Shown here piece by piece: positions 1 to 12,400 of a stretch of 64,000 nt of DNA (the first letter of the stretch is position 1; every line of letters starts with the position of its first letter). A model generated the notes under the pieces. It saw only the letters and a program-made list of their open reading frames with translations. It did no database searches and was not told the DNA's origin. Source of the stretch: Zingiber officinale (lineage: Eukaryota > Streptophyta > Magnoliopsida > Zingiberales > Zingiberaceae); the NCBI RefSeq assembly GCF_018446385.1, contig NC_055989.1, positions 134,009,004 to 134,073,003 of the forward strand, in the 5' to 3' direction. The position numbers were made by a program, and so were the translations under genes.

Positions 1-74
1 CGTCGGGTGCTCATTGGGCTCCATCGTCACATGTCCTTTGTTTTCAGATAAGAAAGGCATCTCCCCATGATCGT

Positions 75-172
75 CCTTTAGATAGGATTGGATCACTTTA
101 CAGCACATTTGTACAGGAAACTTTATTCGTGATCGTCCTTTGGATAGGACTAGATCACTTTACAGCACACCC
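75..172. repeat. Imperfect tandem repeat of about 40 bp
   Basis: Two copies of a roughly 40-bp unit, at about 78-115 and 132-169, share the core GATCACTTTACAGCACA and the preceding GATCGTCCTTT. They differ at a few bases. The stretch 1-420 is otherwise non-coding. It could be viral intergenic or leader sequence or plain intron; nothing in it decides. Confidence 0.6.
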
Positions 173-694
173 TAGCACGGTGTCCTTCTTGATAAGAAGG
201 AATCTACTTTTTACATAGTTTAGTGGGTTGTCATTGATTCCTTGCGAGTCCACCACTTTCGCAAAGTTTTCTTTACAAGTGAAAAGAAGTCATCCGACGA
301 ATAGCATCATTTAGTAGGTAGGCAGTGGTTTTCAACTGTTTATCAACTTATTCTGTAGATGGATATCAGTCAGACCACCAATTGTCAGATGTACTCCTTC
401 TCTGGCACTCATGTTTCTTCAAGGAGTGAAGCAGCCTGAGCTGCAGGAGAGCGCTCGTTGCATGGATAGTGGCCCTTTGTTGTAGCTCATAGAGCTGCTG
501 GCCAATTTTTGCATTATCTTCAAGGGAGATTGGATATTGCCTATGGAGTAATTGTTGGTATTACTCAGCGAGGTTGATAGGGCTGAGAGAGTCTGGGTCA
601 TCTGAGCTTGAACTTCCATTGTGGGCTTTTCCTTTATCTCTTGGAGAGTAGGTGCTATGAGTTCCAATTTGTTGAGGAGTTCTTCCGGTCATTC

Positions 695-1305
695 TTTTTG
701 AGGATAGTGTTGATTCCTAGAAGACTATATTGATCTTTGTTTGTAAGATCATTCAAGCGCTTGTAGTTGAATACCATTCTTTCTTTGCCCTTTACTTCTT
801 TTCCTGTCTTTGGATCAATAGTTGTTCCAGAATTCACAATAATTGTTGTAGTTCTATGCCTGCTTTTGCTTGGTCTGATAACCCCTATTTCGAGTAAGAC
901 TTTTACATGTTTCGTAAGGGCCTCTTTCTGTTGAGGAGTTAGATGTCTAAGGGGTCTGTCTTCAATAATGAAATTCGGATTCTTAATATCCAAGTGGCAG
1001 AGTACTTGATTTTTTGACCAATGACATAGAGGATTTTCTCCAATAAAGCCTTGGTTCTTTAAATCTGATAGGAAGGGCTTGAACTGCATTTGGAAATTTT
1101 GCGAAATTCTTTCTGAGGAGTAATTGACCATCTCCATTATTTGTATATATTCTTCTTCCTCCAACTCTAATTCTTCGATCGCTGCAACTGTGGTAACAGT
1201 CGGTAAAGTATTAATAGTAGTTAAATTCTTGTAAAATGTTACCGTATTGCCCTCGATTCTGACTCCGCCTTGCATTGCTCTAATAAAATTACATCCAATG
1301 ATCAT
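695..1305 (-). pseudogene. Pararetrovirus reverse transcriptase N-terminal fragment
   Basis: The open frame contains the N-terminal fingers region of a Caulimoviridae or Metaviridae-like reverse transcriptase: an L-T-P-Q-Q-K-E type segment near residues 120-130, then an R-M-V-F-N-Y-K-R-L-N-D motif near residues 174-186. The similarity stops shortly after, about position 700, before the YxDD catalytic box. The polymerase is therefore truncated and cannot be functional. A closely similar segment lies at 2756-2905 on the other strand. Confidence 0.75.
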
Positions 1306-1410
1306 CTAAATGTTGTCACCAAGGGTCATTGGGAAAATGTAAGTCTAAGGAATTCTGAACATATTTGACCCTATGATCATCTTCCCTTGCTTTAGTTTTA
1401 GCCTAGCGAT

Positions 1411-1839
1411 TTATTGTGAGTTGATACCGCTAAACTGGACCACAAAGGTGTTATCTTCAAGAGCTTCCTTGGGTACTGATTTTTTATCAACACAGCATGT
1501 TGTAGCTCCAGTAACCAGAATTGCTCTTAATAAGAACCTTGGTACTTCAGGAATCTCCATTTCGACCGTTAGAATGTATAGCATATTTTTGATAAGTCTT
1601 GGTCCTCTGAGTCCTTGCGCCGCAGTCACCTTGCTTGTTGATTCTTCATATAGAACATTGGCAGCTTCTATTTCCTCTTCTATTGGCTCCTTTCCCTTTT
1701 CAAGACTATAAAAGTCTTGGCTTAATTCCTTTTCTAGTAGGAGCTCCTCATACGAGGCCTTATAATATGTAGCTTCCCTTTGAAGCCACTCGATCTCCCC
1801 TTTGCACCAAGATATATAATATTGTTGTTCATTTTTCAA
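1411..1839 (-). pseudogene. Pararetrovirus aspartic-protease-like fragment
   Basis: This 142-codon frame has an N-terminal charged, probably helical part (residues 1-60). Near residues 108-115 it has a retropepsin-like active-site context in which valine stands where the catalytic aspartate is expected (GTT codon around position 1513). A protease with that change would be inactive. It sits between the coat-protein-like and reverse-transcriptase-like segments, the expected order in the viral polyprotein. The call is by context and the partial active-site motif. Confidence 0.6.
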
Positions 1840-2032
1840 ATTTTACGAGAAGAATAGAGCTAGTGTGGATGGAGCTACAGGCACTTTTGTATTGAAATAG
1901 TAGGGCCCACATAGATTGCAAGGTGTGACTAGACAACTTGGGCAATGAATCCTTGCCCTCTTCACCATCTCTCGTTTGCAGCATGTACAGTTGGCTGGTT
2001 ATGGAGGATTAATATCTTGATTATAGTGTCAA

Positions 2033-2713
2033 TTATGGACACAGTTCAACTGCCCCAAGCATTAGAATTAACTCGTTAGAGAAACTTAGGGTTTGAATAG
2101 ACCTTTGTAGGGCCTCAAGGCCACCTTCTTCTTTTTCAGAGATGTTGAAGATAGCATCGCTCTGTGCTTCTCCCTCTTGTACCGACAAAATATCATAATC
2201 TTCGAGAATACTAAGTTGTTCAAATATAGCAACTCGCTTAATATTCCTCCAATCATTTGGACATTCTCTTGCGAAATATCCTTCTTGGCCGCAAAGGTAG
2301 CATTTGCATTTCTTATTCTTTACTAAGTGCTTCCTCTTTTCTATTCTAGCGTGAAATTCATGTGGCTTGCCTTTATATGTCTTGGACCTTCGAATGTCAT
2401 ATTTCTTCTGGCTTTGGCTCTTATAATATCCTGGTATTGGCATTTGACTGCAAAATGAGAGATCCTTCAGGGAGCGTTTAAATGCTGCATCCTTACATTC
2501 CTGTTCTAGGAATTTATATGCAAATAAAACCCTTGGAAAGACACCAATTGTTAAACCAGGATATTTTGTGTCAAATGCCTCTTTAATCATGCTTCCAAGC
2601 TCACCAGGCATCTTAAGCCAGAATTTCTCCAAAAGCTCTGGTCCAGTATATAGCCTTCCAGTTTTAGATGACAGCTTTAAGTAGTCATTCATGTATTGAA
2701 CAATGTTTTTCAC
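2033..2713 (-). pseudogene. Pararetrovirus coat-protein-like fragment with zinc knuckle
   Basis: This 226-codon open frame has a basic segment (about residues 100-135) followed by a CCHC-type zinc knuckle near residues 137-150, which is typical of the C-terminal part of caulimovirid coat proteins. The position normally held by the zinc-binding histidine encodes tyrosine, so the knuckle looks inactive. The frame has no recognisable movement-protein part upstream and is cut off from the protease segment by stops. It lies upstream, in viral sense, of the protease and reverse transcriptase remnants. The family call rests on knuckle context and gene order, not on a database search. Confidence 0.65.
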
Positions 2714-2755
2714 ATTGTCGCAGGATAATTTTTCTAAGTCCCTGTAAGCTGCATC

Positions 2756-2905
2756 TTGAATGGCAAAGAAAGAATGGTATTCAACTACAAGCGCCTAAAT
2801 GATCTTACAAACAAAGATCAATATAGTCTTCCAAGAATCAACACTATCCTCAGAAAGATCAGTAGCAGCAAAATATATTCTAAATTTGATTTAAAAAGTG
2901 GATTT
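2756..2905 (+). pseudogene. Second, inverted pararetrovirus RT fragment
   Basis: On the plus strand the frame repeats the R-M-V-F-N-Y-K-R-L-N-D segment seen in the minus-strand RT remnant and continues a little further, to a K-F-D-L-K-S-G-F motif, where similarity ends near 2905. It is therefore a partial inverted duplicate of the same viral region, joined directly next to the coat-protein-like remnant. The rearrangement means the insert is not one simple linear copy. Confidence 0.7.
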
Positions 2906-3017
2906 CCTTTGATTACTAAAAACCCTAGCCATTCAGAAATCAATGGAAAAGAAAATAACAAATGTAAACACACACCCTAGTAAAACAACAATACATTGTT
3001 AAAAATGAATAACATAC

Positions 3018-6000
3018 CGAATCAATAATATCCTGACAATATATAGGGCTCATGTAATAAAGAACATCATGTACTGTAGCACTCAATGTCATACGAAGAC
3101 CTCGAACACCATCCAAGGTTATATTTTCAACTGCACTTTCACCACTGAGCTTCAAACCCTTTCTCCACTAAAGCAAAGACAACATGGCATCAGTCATGAA
3201 GATAGCGAACAAATAAGTCAACATAATCACATAAAACAAGGACAAAATAGAGACAATCGACTCAATCCTTGTAAAAGTTTTGAGTGACACAAGGGCAATG
3301 AAACATGAAATTCAAGCCAACTGCCATCCCAAAATTTAGATTAGCAAATCTGTTCTAAAATTAGAATAAACAAATCGTGCTAAAGATAGAATGGGTTGAG
3401 GAACTAAAACAACAAACCTGTGATATATCTTGACCAAGTAGAAACATAAAGCAGAAATTACATAATTTGTCCTTAAAAGATATAATGCCTAAAAGTTCAA
3501 TTATCACTCTATTGGAGAACAAAACTACCATAACAAACAAACATCTTTTAATTAATACCTTGGTTTCCTAATGTGTAGGTATGTTTATCAAAATATACTA
3601 AATAACGAGAAAAAAGGGCAACAGAAAACAACCAATTTCATATAACAGAAGTCAAAGATTATCAGATTGCAAACATACGGAAGTTCATTGAATGAACTAA
3701 GCTAATAGAAATAGAGCCTCTGTAGCACGGGTAAAAATGCCTTCAAGTCAGTCAGACTGAATTGCCCAATGAGGGACTGGGAATAATATATGGTTTTTAC
3801 AAATGAAAATCTTTTTTCCCTAGAAAAAAGAAACGGCAAACTTTCCATACAGACCTCGCAAAAGTGAACTTTTTGATAAAACAAACATAATCTACTGTGA
3901 TCCAATAAATGGTAAAAGACAACAAGAATTTATGAAATTTGTTCTGGCACACCTAAGATTAAACAGCAAATTCACATACCATCAAATTCCATAAGCAGTT
4001 CAATGAAAACACCTTGTCCCTTGACAAGATGGTGGTGGGCAAAAGATAATCTACAATATTTCTTGTTAAATATCGAGTTTTTATTGTATTTACATTTTTC
4101 ACATTTTAAATTATTTTTTAAATGAAACTCATCATGTGGACATGGTAATTAAGGTCACAAATTTTCAAATCAAGATTGATTTAGATTTGCTTTGGTCAAT
4201 TTAAGACTGAACCATATTTCTATATAGGAATAGTCTTAGTTCAATCGTGCAGTGAAATTTCTGTATTGGGATTCTACAATCTCTTTTCTCTCTCCCCACG
4301 CATCTCTCATTCTCACTCAGCGCATGCCCACACCTAATCCCTCTCTCCTCTCTCACAGGCAATGTCCATAGCCCTAGCCATCGTATCCATGTCACTGGCT
4401 AGCACTAGTTGTCGGCCTCTCCTATTGACCACTCTCCCTCTTCCTCTCTCTATCCTCTCTTGCCTTGTAGGGTGTGCGATTGCATCCTTTGTTGCCCAAG
4501 TATTCCTACCATCAAAACCAAGAGAAGTCGCCACTAGCCATGTATCACCTCTTTTTCCTCTCCCTTGCTATCCTTCTCCCACTCCTTGTGCCCGCCACCC
4601 AATTGCTTTTAGCCAAGCCAAGTGTATACCATTGCCACCAATCTCTCCTCATCATTTCTCTCTCTTTCTTTCTAATTGCTAGCTCACCACAGTGCCACCC
4701 ACACCCTATGTTCTTGGGCCAAACCTCAATAGTTGTTGTTTTGCATCCTAAGCATTGTCGTTATTACATCCATTAGATTGAGATAATAATTCAGTGAGTA
4801 ATTTCTTTGTTGACATTGGAAAATGGATATCTATTTTGGACTAATCATAAATAGATTTCTTTGTTGACATTGTTTCATAGCTTGAGGAGAATTTGCGAGC
4901 TAAAAATTTAAGTTTATTATATTTTTATTATAGAGTTGTTCTAGTGTTTACGTTGGTATATTTGGTTTAAGATGGGAAAATGAAGGTTGGATGTTAGTGA
5001 TAGGAGTTAAATTTGGGTTGCATCGAGGTAAGTGGATTAGTATTAGATTCATCAACCTTGAATTATAATTAATTTGTAGATTTTTTGTTATTATTGTTAA
5101 TATTATCTTAAGTTTTTTTGAGTTATTTTTATATTTACTCATTCGAGGGAAGCAAACTGACTTTTAAATCCTTGGATCTATATTTGTCATATATTTAAGG
5201 TGTGAAAATCTATCCTTAGATTCATTTACATATTCATTGTGAATGAATTAATGTATAAAAATAGATTATAAGTATATTACTATTCTGGTTTGAGAAAGGG
5301 ATTAAAATGTCCTCTAAAATAGCAAAATGTGCTTTAAACTCATGTTATACATATGAGTCAACATGTAGGGATTAACATGAGAAGTGCTTATTTAAAAGGT
5401 TAAAAATTAATACACTACTTGATCTTTAGTTGATACCTATTGTTATATTGTTTCTATGCTACTTTTGATTTTATATGTTGATAATATGCACATTTTTATG
5501 TTATACATCCATTACTAGTATGTAGTATAATTAATGCAACCTTTATTAAAAAACAGAGAATTAGGTTAGTTCCTTGGACTAACCGAAAACATATAAATCC
5601 AAAATAAAATAGTTGAGATGTAAAGATTTAAAGTGAAACAAAAATAATTATACAACAATGACAACCAAGACTTTTATCCTATTAAGTGGGCTTGGCTATA
5701 TAGATTCTCTTACACCATTAGGCTTGATCCACTACTATATTCTATCCATATTTAAATAAATCTTATTTTAATAGTTACTAACCAAATCTTCTTTGATTTC
5801 CCTCTTCCTTAATGTGTGTATTTATCATGATTTCACATCGCCTAATTGGAGTATTTATTGGGCATCTAAGTAAGTGTCCATAGCATCTTCAACGTCTCTT
5901 AGATTGTTTCTTCAACAATGATAACCCCGACTCTCTCTAATATCTCATTTCTTATTTTGTCCATCCTCATATATCTGATATTCACCTTAGCATTCTCATC

Positions 6001-9000
6001 TATGTGACTCTCATCTTTTGCTTTTGCACTTGCTTCATAACCCGACATTCAACTTCATATAATATAGCAAGTCTAACCGTCATTTTATAAAATTTCCCTT
6101 TAAGCTTCAGAGGTAGCTTACGATCATTGAGCTTAGCATTTACTCCTTCATACGTCTCATCCACCATCAGTAATTATAAATGGAGAAAATAAATCTAGTA
6201 AAAATTTAAGTATACCGTTGTATATCACAAGGGAGGTCTTCAATCCATAATGTTATTTACACTCTGAAGACCTGACTCTACTAATTTGCTTCTTAATAAT
6301 GACTAAAACATGATAATAAAGTATTTTAAATCGAGACAAAAGATGATAAATATTAAGTGGTGATAAATAAGTGAAATTTAAATAAGAGTTGATTATATAT
6401 ATTAAAATTAAAGACCTGAAATGAGAACTTTAAACATTTAATAGAATTTGTGACTTATTTGGTTCTTTTAATGTCTTGAATAAGATTAAATTTATGTGCA
6501 TATTTATATCTTTCCTATTTACCCACTTAACAATTTATTCTTCTTATCTTTACATCTTTCATGTTTACCCACTTAATAATTTATTTGTACTTCTTTTAAG
6601 TCCTTGGCCTCTAAGTTCGTAGACAAAAGTTAATTTTGGAGCTATAGTTAGTTTCAACCAGTAGTATATAGAATTGCTCAAAGATCCTCAACATGTTGAT
6701 ACCTTGTCATATCACTATACTTTTTGTTCTATTCATCACCCTTTGATATTAGATGGTTCCATTGTATTTTCAAGAAAAAAAATGAATATATATTTTGTCA
6801 GACATCTCTTGCTTGTCTTAGCTTATTGACATGGTTCTTTGATATATAATACTACAATGTCAACAAGTGGGGTACCTCTTAGTTAGTAGAATTACACCCA
6901 CACATGATAGTTTTAATTGGTATCAGAGTTAGATTAACCATGTATATTTTTCAATTTTCTTGTTTTATGGTTTTGTAATTTCATGGCATAAGACAATTTC
7001 ACACGAGTCAAGTGTATCTCTAGGCTATAAGATTTATAAATCCTATTTTATTTATTGATTCGGGAATTTCAACTATAATTTTGTCAAGTGATGCCTAGAG
7101 GTGGAGCTATTCGTGATTGTGGCCATGTTGTGCATGCAATCATGTGTTTGCTACTCAAGGGCTTGACCATGGCTTAGATGATATGGATTTAACAGCTATT
7201 ATCTTTGCTTTTAGGATTAAGAGGCATTTTCTATAAGGATCTTACTTTTGAGATTTTCACTAACCAAATATTTCTTCACACGGAAAGAGATGAGCCATAG
7301 TTAGAGATGGATAAAGTTTCTTAAAGATTATGGTTGCACTATCAACTATCACCTTGAGAAAGCTAATATAATGGTAGATGCACTGAGCTAGAAATAATGC
7401 ATATCACAGGGTCGCAATTACTAATTTTCTACGACAATTTTCGGACTTGGATCTTCTCAAAGTGAGGCAAACACCACAAGAAGTTTTGATGTCCTTGATT
7501 GCACAGTCATTATTACTCAAGCGGATTAAAGGGAGTTAGTTGTCAAGCAGACTAATGGAGCAAAATAAGGGAGTTAGAAGGTGAGTTTCTCTAGAGTTAG
7601 GCCTAAAGTTAAAAACTTTCTATGGTGTGCGTGGATCTCTATGATTTCAAGGCAGATTGTGCTTTCCTAGGCACACCTCATTGATGAGCATCTCATTCAA
7701 GAAACACTGATCCAGATTTGCAATTAATATTAGTAGTACCGAGATGTACAAAGATTTGAAGCAATTGTATTGGTGGAAAGGTATTAAAAGAGACATTGTA
7801 GATTTCATACTAGATGTCTAGCCTACCAATAAATCGAAGTAGAACACTAAAGACCAGTTGGGTTTGATCCAGATTCATGTGCCAAAATGGAAATGGGAGC
7901 ATGTTATCATGGATTTTGTCATAGGATTACAATCACTAAGGGACATGATTCAATATGCATGATTATTGATTGATTAATCAAATCAATTCATAGAGTGAAC
8001 TCTTTAGATAGTCTAGCTGAGTTGTATTACCCTCGCTTATTCTCACAACGTAATTAAATTTGGGAATCATATTTCTTTTAGTAGGAAAGTATGTTAGATA
8101 TTGAGTTTTTATTGCATTTAAATTTTCATTTCTTAATTTTTTTTTGATAAAAAATAAATTAAAGAGAAATAATAAATTAGATTTAAAGCGTCGAGTGAAC
8201 ATCGAATTAGATTTGAATGAATTCATAGTGTAAACACAGTTGATTAGGATCACTTGGTTTCAAATTGGGATCAATTTATATTTGTTTAAATAATTTTAGA
8301 GATCAAACCAAATTTATATATTTGGATGGTCCCATTTAGTCATAATGGGACAAATTAGCAACATTTTTTAGTGGAAGGTTATACAATCTCTCTCCTATCT
8401 CTCTCTCTTTCTGTGATCTCTTTCTCTCACTTGACACCCTCCCACGCCCATCTCTCTCTCCTCTCTTATAGTCAACACCCCTGAGATATCCTATACATGT
8501 TGTCAACCTCTCCTATGAGTTGGTCTCCCTCAGCTCTCTCTAACTCTCTCTTGTTTCTCCTCTCTCCCTCATTCTGTGGTGTGCAATCGTAGCCGCTCGC
8601 CTAGGGCACCAGCCACCATCAAAACCAAAACCAAGATAAGTCAGCGGCAATCATCTTTCCCCTACTTTTCCTCTCATCAGCACTAACCTCTCGTCGTTTT
8701 CTCTCCTCCTTTCTTGTTGCTAGCACACCATAATGCCATCAACACCCATTATCCTTGTATGAATCCTCGGTTGTTGTTGCTTATCATCTAAAGCATACAT
8801 GGCCAAAAACTCACCTCGCACATCAATGAGATTGAAGGTAAGAATTCAATAACTAATTTCCTTATTGACATTGAGAAATTGTTATCTATTTCACACTAAT
8901 GATGACCTATTATCAAGGTTCGATTAGCTTGGATGTTTTGTACCATTGAAACACCTATATTGTTTTTTGTCAACCAAGGAAAATTGAAACACCTACATTG

Positions 9001-9450
9001 ATGATAATTAAAAGTATATTAAATTGTGATCAAATGGTGATAAATAATAAGAACAATGGGTGACTTTAATTGTTGATAAATAAGTGAAATTAAAAGGGCA
9101 AAAATCAAAAGGGCACCTCCACTATATTTCTCATTTCAATAATACCCTTATTCCAGCATTGTTGTAGCAGCTACATTCTGCAATGTGTTAATGTAAACCA
9201 TTGTTCTCTTTAGTTCAACTTGGGCAAAAATACGATGCATATTATTTTTAACCAAGTTTAATCAGTTTATTTTAACATGTTGTATCAACTACTCTGAAGT
9301 TGCTACAACAACGCTGAAGTAAGGGTAATTTTAGGATGAAAAATATGTTAGGGTGTTATTTTGACCTTTTTTTTGTAAAAGAGGTGACCTTTTGACGATT
9401 CCAATAATCTAAGGCACGCTTTTGATTTTTGCCCAAATTAAAATAAGAGT

Positions 9451-9484
<34 letters not shown>

Positions 9485-12400
9485 AGTTATCTAATCTTTA
9501 ATTTCTTAAGATTAAATTCATACACATTTTTCTTATTACTGACTTAGCAATTTGTGTTTACTTCTTATCTTCCTTAGCCTTAGATTTTGCAAGCAAAGGT
9601 TAATTTTAGAGTCATACTTGATTTTAGTTAATATATGGAGTTTCTCAGAGATTCTCAGCCGGTTGATAGCAAGTTTGACTTTCTTTATTGTAATGTTTAT
9701 TCTAGTTATAACTTATTGATACTAATTATTTCTATTTTATGTAGAAACAGAAATTATATATTTTGATGAACACCTCTTGCTTATCTTGAGCTATCTATTA
9801 CTGGTATGGCTTTTGGTTATCTATTATTACATTTTTACTAGGTAGGTACCCCTAGTTAGTGGAATTATATCTAAAGTGTGGCATGTCTTATGCTGCACAA
9901 CAATCACTATTGCATCACAATGAAAAATGTTGATATAGCTCTTGGCATGGCTTTTGACGTGATGGTTGACTAATATAATTATGCAACTTAGATATGAGTT
10001 GGATGTTTGGCCACATCAGTGTTGTCTGTTATTAACCATTTAGTAAATCTAACCAGATATTTACAAATATCGACAATGTGGGTATTAAATTGTAAAAAAA
10101 GCAGCCCGATGCAACAAACTCCAACTAGTGTGAGGCCCCGAGATTATATTGGGTCTATTGTACGCAGTTTTATCTGCATTGCAAAATGTTATTTCGGCGA
10201 TTCGAATAAGGTCACACAACAGGAACTCAAGGCTCCTCTTCATGGGTATTAAATTGTAACCAAAAAGAAGAAGAAAAATACTAGGGAGCTATCTGAAATC
10301 GGGATGGTAGTTTAGGGACCGTTTATGTAATATCCAATTCACACAGGCTACAGGCTTACAAAGTTTTGCCCTAAAATAATTACTCATTTTCAAAAAGGAA
10401 AAAAACATACAAGTTGATCAAGATTCCTATGGATGCACACACTTGTTTGATGATCTTTCAGCATAATATTTACCTGGCAAGGAATAAATAAAATCCTCTG
10501 AGTGCTTTTCTGGTATGGAGTTAAGTGCATCTCAGCTAGACTTGCTGTTATACGACGAAAATCACCAACATCATCGACCAAATTGGCTCTCTCTAATCTT
10601 TGTCCGATACCATGAACCATGAAAACTAAGTGACCAACTGGCACCTGCAGAACAACAAATAGATAACTTGGACCGAGCAGTATAATGTTAAGACAAAAGA
10701 ATCCATATCATTGAGATTTCAAGAGCTCATAAAATCATTCACAAGATCAGATTAGTTTGGGTGAAGGAAGTAATTTCACATAAGCAAACCCAACAACTTA
10801 ATTTGTCTGGTAATTGAACCAATGTTGTACAAAAATTCAATTATTAGTAATTAGTTTAAGCAGAGTGTGTTTCTTTATATCAGAGGGTTTATTTCTTTGC
10901 TTAGTCATTGGTGAGTACTTTGTATTCATTTACTGGGTAGAAATGTAGGCACTCTAATGATAGCAAAAGGATTCCAGGGTTCTCCTACATCTTCCTTTAT
11001 TTTGGTTATTTCCTCCTACACGACAAATATTTTCTTCCAAGTCAGTTTTCTCTTTGAGCAATCAAACATTATTATATACATTAAATAGAGAAATAGATTA
11101 AGAGAACAGAAAGCTATTTTATAGTCCCAAATCTATGCAGCAGCATCTTCATCATCAAATCATGTTGTCCTAACTATCTGGGCAGCTATCCTCCATTGAG
11201 CTCCATACATGGTTATTTCACTAGTGATATTTAAATTAATTAAATTATTTTTATTACATTGACAAATGTTTCCTTTGATCCCAACTCTATGCATATTATC
11301 TGCATACAATTTGGTGATGAAATGATGTACAACTTTGTCATTGAAATGGAAAAATGTTATGGCAAGAATTCTTCAATTTCAAAATTTAATGGTACAGAAG
11401 TTTGATCATACTTCCAGAAAAAAGGAAAATGAACCAAAAGAAACATATCTAATATTAAAATTCAAGATAGTTAGATTTAAGGTAAAACCTGAGAACAGTA
11501 GTCATCCATTTCCTCCTCTTTCTGCTGGCGAAGCTCATCCTGATAAAAATAAATAAATAAATAAAAACAAAACGAGCCAAAAATAAATCCGCAAGCAACC
11601 ATAGTTCCACATAAAGGGACATGAACATCATAACATCTAGAAGATGAAAATCAATTGAATCATGAAACAAGGATTGGGTCCTTGCATTCAAGATTTAAAA
11701 TTTCAATCCGTGTCGGAATTTAAGTCCAGGACTGAATGACACAATTTTGGTACCATATCGTATTATGCCTATACACTTTCGGTATTTTTTTAAAATTTTT
11801 AAATATAAGTTTATATTTAATTATTAATTATTTGATTATTAAAAATGTTCACTATTGATGTTATATTTTGAGATATTGAGTTGGTATTTTAATATTTCCT
11901 TATAAGTTAATGTCAATTAAATTTTTATAAAAAATATTTTTAAAAAAATAATTCTCATAATTCAAAACTAAATCTGAAACTATAAAATTCTTTGAAAACT
12001 CAAAGATAATTATAAAATTATTTGAAGGTCTTAAATTATTTTTTGGGTGTATTTGTAAATTTTTTGTTTTTTAAAATTTATTTAAAATATTTTAAAAAAA
12101 ATATTTTGGAAAAAAAATAGATTATTTTAAATTCACATTCAATTTTCAACATATATTAAAAAAATTAATTATTTTCTAATTTTTTTAAAAAATAATATTT
12201 TATGTTTATAACATATATATTAATAAGATATTATGTTTATAACTATTATATATAATTAATAGTTTTATTTATAAAAAAACCTATTCAGTGTCACAACCCG
12301 ATATCTTAGGATCGTGGTACCCTCTGCGCCCCGCAAAGAGCCGCATAGGAGTTGCGACAACCTTTGTGCCCCCACACGGGATTGCAGCACCCTCAACACC

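Larger units (their letters stand above)
420..2905 (-). mobile_element. Endogenous pararetrovirus remnant (Caulimoviridae-like)
   Basis: Read on the minus strand, the region holds in order a coat-protein-like segment with a zinc knuckle, an aspartic-protease-like segment and the start of a reverse transcriptase. This is the usual caulimovirid order. All three are separate, truncated reading frames, and a second reverse transcriptase piece lies at the right end in the opposite orientation. This is therefore an old, rearranged, non-functional copy in the host chromosome. It lies in the intron just downstream of the last visible SGR2-like exon (3018). A short open frame at 419-667 may be another viral remnant but was not recognised. 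Genus was not determined. Confidence 0.75.
4074..9880 (+). mobile_element. Degenerate Ty3/gypsy LTR retrotransposon in SGR2-like intron 8
   Basis: Two diverged direct repeats flank a short internal region. The 5' LTR starts TGTTAAATATCGAG at 4074 and runs to about 6910; the 3' LTR starts TGTTAGATATTGAG at 8092 and ends near 9880. A tRNA-Met-type primer binding site (TGGTATCAGAGTTAG) lies at 6918-6932. The internal region, only about 1.2 kb, keeps remnants of RNase H and integrase. The 5' LTR is about 1 kb longer than the 3' LTR, partly through an RTE LINE fragment at 5650-6175. The exact 3' end and TSD could not be fixed. LTR divergence is large, so the element is old. Confidence 0.7.

Noticed and set aside
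4201-4776. Overlapping short frames (64-106 codons) on both strands
   Set aside because: They lie in the CT-rich part of a gypsy LTR whose partner copy (8395-8760) does not keep any of them open.
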